64,000 nt of DNA from Paenibacillus sp. FSL W8-0186 (GTDB lineage: Bacteria; Bacillota; Bacilli; Paenibacillales; Paenibacillaceae). Made by a program: the position numbers and the translations under genes. The DNA lies in the NCBI RefSeq assembly GCF_037969765.1, contig NZ_CP150207.1, positions 4,741,001-4,805,000 of the forward strand, read 5' to 3'. Shown here piece by piece: positions 54,453 through 61,911 of this stretch. How positions within the stretch are numbered: position 1 is the first letter of the stretch; the number at the start of each line of letters is the position of its first letter. The notes beneath the pieces were generated by a model. It made no database searches and was not told where the DNA came from. It worked only from the letters and a program-made list of their open reading frames with translations.

Positions 54453-54481
54453 ATTTTATTGATAATGATTCTCATTGTCAA
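54453..54481 (-). promoter_or_regulatory. Sigma-A promoter with an embedded Fur box
   Basis: On the minus strand TTGACA (54476-54481), 17 bp, TAAAAT (54453-54458). The spacer and -35 box are covered by GATAATGATTCTCATTGTC (54461-54479), which matches the Fur consensus at 16 of 19 positions. Iron-loaded Fur would block RNA polymerase here. Confidence 0.85.
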
Positions 54482-54535
54482 TAAAAGAGGACGGAATCTT
54501 TTCCTCCAATAAACTAAACTACGGATTTATGACTA

Positions 54536-54748
54536 GATGGTCAGGATCGGGTAACTAGATGTAATTCATGCAGTTAGTTCAGCGGTTTTGGCCGTGTTAG
54601 CGGGAACTAACTGTAAATCCTACATTTAGATTTGAGCTATTTCGGCGAATTTGCTCCATTCTGGCAAACTAATGTTTTGCATTTAGCACATGGTTTTTGG
54701 ATAAATCAGCGTAACTAGCTGTATAAAATACATTTAGTTTTAAATTTT
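54536..54748. repeat. Dispersed intergenic repeat, copy 2 (inverted relative to copy 1)
   Basis: Four or more modules such as CTAGATGTA-ATT-CATGCAGTTAG (54555-54577), and the stretch GCTCCATTCTGGCAAA. The reverse complement aligns along about 200 bp with 34129-34330. The remainder of the 54482-54955 gap holds nothing I can identify. Confidence 0.8.
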
Positions 54749-54954
54749 CAATAATTTCAATAATTCCAATAAATGGTTACTTGAGATTCTGGAAGGCAAA
54801 GAAAGGTATACGGGTACAAGTTACTTGCCCCGTGGAACAACCAGAACTTTATCTTAAGAAAGTGCACGTCCTATCGTTTGTGTAAAAGAGCTTGGTATCC
54901 TCCCGAAACAACGTTAAACTTCGCAGCCTGTACCATGTACCCCACTATTCAACC

Positions 54955-54993
54955 CAAAAAAAGATCAGCCTGAATTTTATATCAAGCTGATCC
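54955..54993 (-). terminator. Terminator after the broken kinase gene
   Basis: On the minus strand GATCAGC...GCTGATC followed by seven or eight T residues, immediately after the stop codon of the kinase remnant. Confidence 0.85.
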
Positions 54994-55388
54994 TTACGCG
55001 TCAGAATGCTGTATTATTGGGCCGAAATTGAGGTTGGAATAGGAAAGGACATTCAATTCCGCTTTGATATTGTTGCGGAGCTGTATCTGCTGATAGGATT
55101 CCGTCTCATGAAACAGCTCCTCAAGGAGCTTGTTCGTCCCTTCTCCAAAAGCGAGCTGCTGCGAGACATAGTTCATGTTCTTCAGCGTATTCTCCAGCAC
55201 GGTAAGCTCCTGATTAAGGTTGTTCTGAAGCGCCGCTTCCACCTTATTGCCGAGAATCGAATTGATCGTATAGAAGGATATGAAGCCGAGACATATGAAC
55301 GGAATCAAGCTGCTGATCAAAAAGATAGCGATGATCCGGTTTTGAACGTAACCTGCTTGAGCCGCTCCATCATAAAGTTCCTGCGCAT
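54994..55388 (-). pseudogene. Truncated, frameshifted YesM-type histidine kinase remnant
   Basis: A good ribosome binding site (GGGGGAGGGCGC) precedes an ATG at 55388 reading MRRNFMMERLKQVTFK. That frame stops after 23 residues. Adding one A to the AAAA run at 55340-55343 restores FKNRIIAIFLISSLIPFICL, a typical YesM-kinase first membrane helix. The downstream frame then runs through part of an outside sensor domain (VEAALQNNLNQELTVLENTL) and stops at 54994, with no second helix, HAMP or kinase domain. So it has one frameshift and a lost C-terminus. An apparent intact reading from 55425 has no ribosome binding site. Confidence 0.75.
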
Positions 55389-55502
55389 GCGCCCTCCCCC
55401 TGCTGACTTTATTGATGTGAATCATACAAATTCATATTCATGAAGTCAATCGTTTCTCGTAAATCACCGTTTATGACAGAATGGATCATCGCGAACAACA
55501 AC

Positions 55503-55533
55503 AAAGAGCGCTGCCCCTCAGGCAACGCTCTTC
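55503..55533 (-). terminator. Terminator after the HAD hydrolase
   Basis: On the minus strand AAGAGCGTTGCC-TGAG-GGGCAGCGCTCTT followed by TGTTGTTGTT. It is about 30 bp beyond the stop. Confidence 0.8.
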
Positions 55534-55563
55534 ATACATATGGCTATGTTTCTATTTCCGTGT

Positions 55564-56388
55564 CTAGACGGTAGATGCCGCTTGATTCAGCATATATTTC
55601 TCGACGACTTTAGCTACGCCGTCTTCCATATTCGTGTCGGTTACATAATTTGCGACAGCCTTAATATCGTCGGGAGCATTGCCCATGGCTACGCCAAGCC
55701 CGGCAAATTCAATCATCGCCAGATCATTATAGCTATCCCCGATCGCTATAACTTCTTCCCGCTTGATACCCAGCTGCTGGATGAGATGGTGCAGGCTCGT
55801 CCCCTTATCTACGCCTGCCTCCGTAAATTCCAGGAAGAAGGGCTTGGAGCGAACGACGTTAAGCTCCCCTGCCAGCTGCGGCTTCAGCTTGCTCTCCAAA
55901 GCGACCAGCTTCTCCGGATCATCGACCATGAGCACCTTTACAACCGGCTCCTGAACCGCTGCAATAAAATCCTCCGCCTCGACAATCGGCATCCCCGTAA
56001 TTTCGCCTTCGATATCCGTATACTTATTATGTGCCGGAGTCACGATATCATCGCCAACGTAAGTATGGATCCATACGCCCTCCTGCTTGCTGATTGCGTA
56101 CAGCTCATGGGCCGTTTCCGGTGTCAAAGTGCTGCTGAACAAGACCTCCTGGGTTGCGCAATTGGTAATTTTCGCCCCGTTAAAGGATAGTATAAAGCTG
56201 CCGTATTTCTCCAGCTCTAATTCCTTGGCGATATGCGTCATAGCAAAGGTCGGGCGGCCGGAGGCCAGCACCACCTTCATCCCTGCCTCCTGCGCATCCA
56301 TCAGCGCCTGCTTCGTGCGAGGCGAAATCGTATGGTCATCCCGCAGCAGCGTATCATCCAAATCCAGCACGATCATTTTATAATTCAT
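55564..56388 (-). CDS. Cof-type HAD-IIB family phosphatase
   Basis: Haloacid-dehalogenase-superfamily phosphatase of 274 residues. Motif I is VLDLDDTLLRDD near the N-terminus, motif II LASGRP, motif III Lys in GVDKGTSLH, and motif IV IGDSYNDLAMIE. A large C2 cap lies between motifs II and III, which defines the Cof/IIB group. These enzymes act on sugar phosphates, flavin mononucleotide or similar; the substrate is not predictable. It appears monocistronic. Confidence 0.93.
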   Translation of the reverse strand: MNYKMIVLDLDDTLLRDDHTISPRTKQALMDAQEAGMKVVLASGRPTFAMTHIAKELELEKYGSFILSFNGAKITNCATQEVLFSSTLTPETAHELYAISKQEGVWIHTYVGDDIVTPAHNKYTDIEGEITGMPIVEAEDFIAAVQEPVVKVLMVDDPEKLVALESKLKPQLAGELNVVRSKPFFLEFTEAGVDKGTSLHHLIQQLGIKREEVIAIGDSYNDLAMIEFAGLGVAMGNAPDDIKAVANYVTDTNMEDGVAKVVEKYMLNQAASTV

Positions 56389-56529
56389 CTCTCTATGTCC
56401 CCTCCACTCATTCTGTCGATAAGCTATGAAGCCAGCTGCTTAGTATCGCAATATACATAGCATACCATCTCTGAATGAGCTTGAGGGTATTATTTCGCTA
56501 GTTTAATCCAGCGAACCTAATAGATTGCG

Positions 56530-57003
56530 TTATAGAATAGACTCGTTCACCACAATATACACATCGAAGCACGGCTCCGCGCCGGCGGGCGGTTGAATGG
56601 ATAGCGTGTATCCGGTAGAGACCTGGATCATCTTGTTGCGGTGGATGTAATTCACCAGCTCTGTGAATACCCGGTCCAAGCCTTCGGGATCTCCGGCATG
56701 CCTGGTATGAACCGCATTCACCAGCTGAAACACCGGCTTGAATCCATAAGGCTCCGGCAAATCCAGTGGCCGATCGACCGGGAACATAAACTCCATGTCC
56801 AGAACCTGCTCTTCCGAATCATGATCTATTGCGAAAGTAGCGGAGATCATCGGTCCGTTGCGTTTAGCCCCGCTGCCTTTCAAAACGGCAACGAATTGGC
56901 CCAGCCTATGATCAATCTCCGACTGCTTCATTCTTGCGCGATAGGAAGCCACATTCTCAAATCTGATGCTCTTCCCGGTTTCGATTTGAATCGTCTGCTC
57001 CAT
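56530..57003 (-). CDS. DUF5085-like (GyrI-fold-like) protein
   Basis: Soluble protein of 157 residues. It has SIRFENVASYRARMKQSEID, a central VLDMEFMFPVDRPLDLPEPY and a C-terminal CFDVYIVVNESIL. The pattern resembles DUF5085 proteins, which share the effector-binding fold of GyrI-like domains; this is tentative. The start at 57003 follows CCAGGAGGTATATAGG. It lies 34 bp after the M48 protease gene on the same strand and may be the last gene of the peptide cluster, perhaps in self-protection, though nothing proves it. Confidence 0.55.
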   Translation of the reverse strand: MEQTIQIETGKSIRFENVASYRARMKQSEIDHRLGQFVAVLKGSGAKRNGPMISATFAIDHDSEEQVLDMEFMFPVDRPLDLPEPYGFKPVFQLVNAVHTRHAGDPEGLDRVFTELVNYIHRNKMIQVSTGYTLSIQPPAGAEPCFDVYIVVNESIL

Positions 57004-57037
57004 CCTATATACCTCCTGGATTATTAGATGTGTTTTC

Positions 57038-58201
57038 TTATTTGGAAATCGTCCGCTCTTCCGTCCCATAACGGCGCTGTGCAGCACTTTGAATCCACTG
57101 AATCCGGTGCTCGAACGAAGGATGCGTCTGCAGCTTCTCGATGAATCTGTGAATCGATAACACGGAATGGTTCAATTCAGCCAGTTTGGTTAGTGCGGCA
57201 ATCAATACCTTCGCTGGTATTCCCATCTTTAACACGTATTCGTCCGCATCCCTCTCCAGCTTTCTCGATACGTACGAGCTCACAAACCACAAATATCCCA
57301 GGAGCAAAGCCAAAATAAAAACAACCCCGACAGGTATGGGTATATGAAACCCGCTGGCCTCTGCTTGATCCATCAACGACGTCAGGCCTAAAAATAAAGG
57401 AATTGCCGCAACGAACAAAACGGCTTTAATCCATAAATGGAACCTTCTGATATGACCGATCTCATGGGCAAGAATGGCATTTACTTCATCTAACGAAAGA
57501 TTCTCCAGCAAATAGCTGGCTACGAACACCTGCTTATAAATCAGGCCGCAGACGAGCGCATTAGCTACTTTGCTGTCAGTCGTCGGCCATTCAAATACCT
57601 GTACCCGCTTCATCTCATGTTTGTGCAAAAACTTCTCGATCTCCGCCTTCCTTCCTTCATCCTTCAATGGTTTGGCCGATAAGGAGAGCCGGAGCAAGTA
57701 AGGATAAGCCAAGTTGTAGGCGGCGATCCCGATTAAAATAAATAAACAAGACCATAGACCGCTAAGCTCGATCTTCATCCAATTGAATCTGAGAGGCAGC
57801 ACAACGAGTGCCGGCAAGTACATTAGAATGCTGGATTTGGCCGCCATCGCCAATTCCTTCCGCATGGAAGTTCCGACATTTCGAACGATTCTGCTGACCC
57901 GGTGATAAATAGCCTGGCTCAGGATCGTACTGAGCATCAAATAGGCAAATGGCAGCGTCGTTATGAGAACAAAATTTAGCTTCGTTTTTGGCAAAAAGCT
58001 GGCCAGCAGCATGATGATCGCAACCATCGAAACTACGTAGTATATGTAATGAGTGAATCTTATCGTTCCAAACAAATACAAGGCCCGTTCCTTGGACCCC
58101 GTTGCCCTGTAACGCTGAATCGTAAGATTGCTAATAATTAGGGCAATCACTGCATTAAACAAATAAATGATGATGGATAAAATGATCTTTGCTGCAATCA
58201 T
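57038..58201 (-). CDS. M48-family membrane zinc metalloprotease
   Basis: Integral membrane protease of 387 residues. Several hydrophobic segments lie before the catalytic domain (about residues 3-25, 50-70, 78-98, 125-140, 148-170). The active site HEIGH is at residues 246-250, and the third zinc ligand is probably E316 in LERDADEYV. Two more helices lie between them. This is the HtpX/BlaR-like M48 layout. It follows the bacteriocin-like gene by 160 bp, so it may trim the peptides or give immunity; alternatively it is a general membrane-stress protease. Confidence 0.88.
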   Translation of the reverse strand: MIAAKIILSIIIYLFNAVIALIISNLTIQRYRATGSKERALYLFGTIRFTHYIYYVVSMVAIIMLLASFLPKTKLNFVLITTLPFAYLMLSTILSQAIYHRVSRIVRNVGTSMRKELAMAAKSSILMYLPALVVLPLRFNWMKIELSGLWSCLFILIGIAAYNLAYPYLLRLSLSAKPLKDEGRKAEIEKFLHKHEMKRVQVFEWPTTDSKVANALVCGLIYKQVFVASYLLENLSLDEVNAILAHEIGHIRRFHLWIKAVLFVAAIPLFLGLTSLMDQAEASGFHIPIPVGVVFILALLLGYLWFVSSYVSRKLERDADEYVLKMGIPAKVLIAALTKLAELNHSVLSIHRFIEKLQTHPSFEHRIQWIQSAAQRRYGTEERTISK

Positions 58202-58362
58202 GGCCTCACTCCGTTATAACTGCCTTTAAATTCGGATTTGCTATATTCTATAAACGACGATTCAGCCGGGCTGGAATGCCCGACTGAAATCATCAAATGA
58301 TTATCGTTAATGTTGTCAGCTTGTCCAAAAGGCTGCTGCCAGATTGGACAGCTAATTGGCAA

Positions 58363-58617
58363 TTACCACCAGAACGTAAGGAGATAAGCTGCAGCTCCGC
58401 CAACGGCTCCCGCGGCTCCGCCTACGAGCGCTCCTGGTCCAGCACCAACACCGCCAGCCAAAGCTCCGCTAGCTGCGCCGCCGATGGCACCACTGGCCGC
58501 ACCGCCGACTACCGATTTCCCCAGATCGCTCCAGCTGAAATCACCGCCGCCGTCAATTGCCATCATTTCATGGAGAGACAGTTCGCTAAAGCCATTCAGT
58601 TGCATAACAGAATCCAT
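58363..58617 (-). CDS. Double-glycine-leader, Gly/Ala-rich class II bacteriocin-like peptide
   Basis: Peptide of 84 residues. The leader FSELSLHEMMAIDGG (residues 10-24) ends in the double glycine recognised by C39-peptidase exporters. The mature part would have about 60 residues: GDFSWSDLG, then many GxxxG and Ala-Gly repeats (VVGGAASGAIGGAASGALAG), ending AAYLLTFWW with an aromatic cap. GxxxG helices are typical of two-peptide class IIb bacteriocins. GGAGGAGAATTT gives a strong ribosome binding site. The leader shares IDGG with the graspetide precursor nearby, so the same exporter is likely. Confidence 0.82.
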   Translation of the reverse strand: MDSVMQLNGFSELSLHEMMAIDGGGDFSWSDLGKSVVGGAASGAIGGAASGALAGGVGAGPGALVGGAAGAVGGAAAYLLTFWW

Positions 58618-58643
58618 AAATTCTCCTCCTTAAAATAATATTT

Positions 58644-58689
58644 ACTTTAGTTAAGAGCTGTGCATTATATGTAAATGTCTAACTAAAGT
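58644..58689. promoter_or_regulatory. Inverted repeat bracketing the bacteriocin promoter -10 box
   Basis: ACTTTAGTTA (58644-58653) and TAACTAAAGT (58680-58689) are perfect 10-bp arms 26 bp apart. Between them, on the minus strand, lies TATAAT (58664-58669), placed to start transcription about 40 bp before the bacteriocin gene. Probably an operator; alternatively a hairpin if transcription begins further upstream. Confidence 0.55.
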
Positions 58690-58698
58690 ACGCCTTTG

Positions 58699-58794
58699 CT
58701 ACTTCCCTCCGTTGTTTCTTCTTTTGACATACAGGCTATAAATAAAGACAGCGGCAAACCCTACAATGAACGAGAAGATAATAGTAATTGCCAT
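58699..58794 (-). CDS. 31-residue single-helix membrane peptide
   Basis: Begins MAITIIFSFIVGFAAVFIYS, then LYVKRRNNGGK and a stop. One membrane helix with a positively charged tail should leave the C-terminus in the cytosol. AGAGGT is about eight bases before the ATG at 58794. It lies between the ligase and the bacteriocin-like gene. Its size and shape would suit a small immunity peptide or a helper for export, but no homolog is recognised. Confidence 0.6.
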   Translation of the reverse strand: MAITIIFSFIVGFAAVFIYSLYVKRRNNGGK

Positions 58795-58891
58795 GGGTAT
58801 TTACCTCTTTCTGGTTAGTTTCTCTAATTAACTATATTATTAATAATATGCCAAAATAAGTAAATATCCCCTGAGGGCTAATTTGAGTGAT

Positions 58892-60058
58892 CTACCAGAC
58901 TCGCAGCACTTTTACCTTGCCGTCATGGATTTCCAGCTCCATCTGCGCCTTAGGCGATCCGGTCTGCTTCAGCATCTGGACCTTCTGTTCCTCATTCAAG
59001 TTGACGATAATGCGATCTTTAAACTTGCTAGCCTGCTTTCTCCAATTGCTCATGACGTCATAGTAATCGAATAAGTAGGCATGGTTTCCTGGCTCTCTCT
59101 TTCTAGCATAGGGGCCGGCCGCAGAATAGGATGAGGGGCGTTCAATTAGGGGAGCCTCCTGCAAATCCTCGATTAAACGGGCCGTTATCGGTGCGCCCGT
59201 CTTCAGCTCGATATCGAGAAAAGCCGGCATGCTGTTGCATTCAATAAGCACGAACTCGCCGTCCGGAGTCCTTCTCAGATCTATGCCGCTGAATCGGAGC
59301 CCTAGCTGCTCCATTGCTTTGGCACAGAAGCTGACAACGCCTTCAGGCAAGTCAACGCTCTCATATTGCACGTCTCCGGTATGATATTCCGGGTCGGTCC
59401 GGTAATCCAGAATGTCCGGATTCGATTTGATAATTTTATGAGCAGAAATCATTTGTCCGGCCAGCATGTTGACGCGAATGTCGTCCCCTGGAATTTCCTC
59501 CTGGAATATCGCAGGCTCATTGCTGATGGCATCAAGCTGCTCCAGCAGCTCTGGGGTTACCTTTTGGCAATAACTGCCTCCAGGAAGCGGTTTGCAAACC
59601 GCGCCCTTCACCTCAGAAATGAAATTGCGGGCGATTTCCGGGTTAGATGTAATACAGGTTCTGGGCAGGGGAATGCCTAGTCTATGAAGGGCGTTCAATT
59701 GATAGTATTTCGATGAGTTGCTCGGCGCGTTGATAACTCTCGCCCCTTCCTCATGAAGGGCGTGCATCCAGCCCCGTACTGCCTCGACCTGGGCTGAGAA
59801 CTGGAGCTGATGGTTGTACCGGTCGGCCGCAGTGCCTCCAGTCAGCTGATTGGGATTATGCGTCATAATGCTGCGGAAATAAACGGAGCGAAGCCGTCGC
59901 AATGGCTCCCCGTTATAGATCAGCTCACCGTTGACGGCCGCATAATCATTCAGCTTCGGCGAGCCAAGCTCCTTATATTCGATCCCCCTCTCTCTGAGCA
60001 TCGTTACCATATGACGACAGTGAACATCGTTCATGGGATTGACCACGAGGATTGGCAT
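58892..60058 (-). CDS. ATP-grasp omega-ester peptide ligase (MvdC/MvdD-like)
   Basis: Enzyme of 388 residues of the RimK/MvdD type that uses ATP to join Thr or Ser side chains of a precursor peptide to Glu or Asp. It shows RVINAPSNSSKYYQLNALHR and GIPLPRTCITSNP at the start of the ATP-grasp fold, AVCKPLPGG for ATP binding, FQEEIPGDDIRVNM, and the metal-binding FSGIDLRRTPDGEFVLIECN. Residues after about 325 form an extra C-terminal segment. AAGGAGGTAACTC precedes the ATG. It lies directly after the precursor gene, which carries the expected TT...EE repeats. Confidence 0.88.
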   Translation of the reverse strand: MPILVVNPMNDVHCRHMVTMLRERGIEYKELGSPKLNDYAAVNGELIYNGEPLRRLRSVYFRSIMTHNPNQLTGGTAADRYNHQLQFSAQVEAVRGWMHALHEEGARVINAPSNSSKYYQLNALHRLGIPLPRTCITSNPEIARNFISEVKGAVCKPLPGGSYCQKVTPELLEQLDAISNEPAIFQEEIPGDDIRVNMLAGQMISAHKIIKSNPDILDYRTDPEYHTGDVQYESVDLPEGVVSFCAKAMEQLGLRFSGIDLRRTPDGEFVLIECNSMPAFLDIELKTGAPITARLIEDLQEAPLIERPSSYSAAGPYARKREPGNHAYLFDYYDVMSNWRKQASKFKDRIIVNLNEEQKVQMLKQTGSPKAQMELEIHDGKVKVLRVW

Positions 60059-60111
60059 GAGTTACCTCCTTCTCTGTTACACATCCGAATTGATAGTTTT
60101 GGTAAATAAGC

Positions 60112-60153
60112 ACAAAGGGGATAAATGTCAATAAGACAATTACCCCCTTTGTT
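60112..60153 (-). terminator. Leaky hairpin between the precursor and ligase genes
   Basis: On the minus strand ACAAAGGGGGTAATTGTC and GACATTTATCCCCTTTGT form a long stem just after the precursor stop, with only short T-runs behind it. It would cut down read-through into the ligase gene or stabilise the precursor message, giving more peptide than enzyme. Confidence 0.6.
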
Positions 60154-60161
60154 GCTAAGCA

Positions 60162-60443
60162 TTAGAAACACTCTTCGCCCAGCGCCAACGTTGTGGCGCC
60201 GCCTTCTTCGCCGAGCGCCAGCGTCGTAGCGATCGGTCCGCCGTCTTCTTCGCCAAGAGCCAGCGTCGTCATGATCGGGCCATCGCATTCTTCGCCGATA
60301 GCCAGTGTCGTAACGATTGGACGCTCCAGGCTTCCGCCGTCGATATGCTGCATTTCCTCAGGGGAAATCTCGACTGCGTTGATTTCGACATTAAAATGAG
60401 AGCTGATGGAATCCTTTTGCATTGGATCGAGTGTAATTTTCAT
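60162..60443 (-). CDS. Graspetide (omega-ester peptide) precursor with four TTLAxGEE repeats
   Basis: Peptide of 93 residues. The leader (1-37) ends EEMQHIDGG, a double-glycine site. The core (38-93) has four repeats: T45-T46...E51-E52, T59-T60...E65-E66, T73-T74...E79-E80 and T84-T85...E90-E91, all TTLA(I/L)GEE. Linkers are of the CDGPIM or DGGPIA type; the last is shortened to GGA. TTxxxxEE is the core motif of plesiocin/thuringinin-type graspetides, in which two nested Thr-Glu esters close each repeat, so up to eight esters are predicted. Two Cys (53 and 92) are unusual. AAAGGAGGTGAAAATA precedes the ATG at 60443. Confidence 0.93.
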   Translation of the reverse strand: MKITLDPMQKDSISSHFNVEINAVEISPEEMQHIDGGSLERPIVTTLAIGEECDGPIMTTLALGEEDGGPIATTLALGEEGGATTLALGEECF

Positions 60444-60463
60444 TATTTTCACCTCCTTTCCAG

Positions 60464-61846
60464 TCACTGCTTCAAATCTAGCTTTTTCAGCATATATTCC
60501 AGCACCGTCTCGCTTCTCGTAATGATTTGCGCTTCGGCCATCATCCCCGTCTTGATGTAAGCATCCTCTCCTTTCTTACTCTGAAGCGGCTTGTTCTGGA
60601 TGTCGGCTTCGACAGCATAATAGCTGTATCCATCCTGCTGGTTCATGACCGCATCTCCGCTGATGGATCGCACCGTACCCTGCAGCATGCCGTAGTCATT
60701 GGAAGGAAGGGCAAAGAAACTATATTTGATCGTATCCCCTACTTGGATGTTCGCCACGTCCTGGTTGGATATCGCCAGCTTCATCATGAATTCGGAATCG
60801 TTCTCCGGCAGAATCGTCAGCAATTCCGTTCCTGTTTGCAGCAAATCCCCCGCATTGATATCGGTTATCACATTGACGGTTCCATCGATCGGAGCTGTGA
60901 TTACGTAATCCCTTAGCGCGAAATCCAGATTCTGCAAGCGTTCCTCCAGGCTCTTTACACGCTCCTGCTCGGCTTCTATGGATTCGGCCAATTGCAAATA
61001 CAGAGCATCCGCTTCTCCCTGCAATTTGTTCAACAACTGCTCATTCTCATTTATGGCCGTAATCAGCGCCAATTCGAAGCCGTTGGTATAATCGCTGGCC
61101 TGCAGCCGCACCTCCTCCAGCTTCTGCTTGGCCTCGCTTTCATCCCCGTCTTGCCGGACCGCCATTTTAAAATGCTCGGATGCCGTTTGCTCCTGCAGCG
61201 CATACTGTTCTTTCTTGATTTGATAGTCTTGAAATTTGTAATAATATTCTGTCGCGGGCGGCAATAGATTTGCACCTGCAGCGATGGACTGCTTCAACAG
61301 CTCCAGATGCATTTGCTTCTCTTCAGCCTGCTCCAGCAATCCCATCAGCCGAATCAGTTCCACGCGAAATTTCTGTTTCGTAGAATGGCCATCCAGCAAA
61401 CTGCCAAGCCGTTCAGGCTGCCCAGCGGCTTCTGGATTTGCCGGCGTATTCCCGGACAGGATTTGTGCTTTGAACTGTACCAGCTCCTCCAGCTGTTCCT
61501 TAGCTTTCTGCAAATCAAGCTCCGCAGCCAGCTTGTCCGCTTCTAGCTGATCCTTATGCAGCGTATACAGTACATCTCCGGCCTTCACTTTCTGCCCCGC
61601 CGTGTAATAAACGCTCTCTACGTTGCCTGTGGCCTTGTTCTGGATGCGGCTTACCTTTTCATTCGGACGCACTACGCCGCTTGCCTTGACCACGATGTCA
61701 ATTTTGCTTATGGAGGCCCATATCAGCCCGACAACTAGAATAAGAACCAGAAAACCGAGGAATATTGAGATAAACGGGCTCGTCCGCGCCTCCATGATCT
61801 CCCGGCTGTCGGTGATCTCTCCCATATCCCTAATGACTGCTCTCAT
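60464..61846 (-). CDS. HlyD-family adaptor for peptide export
   Basis: Membrane-anchored accessory protein of 460 residues. One N-terminal helix (about residues 24-46, SPFISIFLGFLVLILVVGLI) is followed by a lipoyl-like half (VVRPNEKVSRIQNKATGNVE), a long coiled-coil region (about 85-310) and the second beta-barrel part (RDYVITAPIDGTVNVITDIN). It lies between the C39 exporter and the precursor gene, ending 20 bp before the precursor start, and would link the ABC exporter to the cell envelope for release of the peptide. Confidence 0.93.
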   Translation of the reverse strand: MRAVIRDMGEITDSREIMEARTSPFISIFLGFLVLILVVGLIWASISKIDIVVKASGVVRPNEKVSRIQNKATGNVESVYYTAGQKVKAGDVLYTLHKDQLEADKLAAELDLQKAKEQLEELVQFKAQILSGNTPANPEAAGQPERLGSLLDGHSTKQKFRVELIRLMGLLEQAEEKQMHLELLKQSIAAGANLLPPATEYYYKFQDYQIKKEQYALQEQTASEHFKMAVRQDGDESEAKQKLEEVRLQASDYTNGFELALITAINENEQLLNKLQGEADALYLQLAESIEAEQERVKSLEERLQNLDFALRDYVITAPIDGTVNVITDINAGDLLQTGTELLTILPENDSEFMMKLAISNQDVANIQVGDTIKYSFFALPSNDYGMLQGTVRSISGDAVMNQQDGYSYYAVEADIQNKPLQSKKGEDAYIKTGMMAEAQIITRSETVLEYMLKKLDLKQ

Positions 61847-61911
61847 ATTCGTCCTACCTACTTCCCTGGTGTGCTCATGATAGGCCGTTGTCCTTTCATC
61901 CGCCGTGGCAG

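Noticed and set aside
55006..55443. Plus-strand frame of 145 codons opposite the broken kinase
   Set aside because: It is the shadow of the kinase frame, and the minus frame has clear family residues and a terminator.
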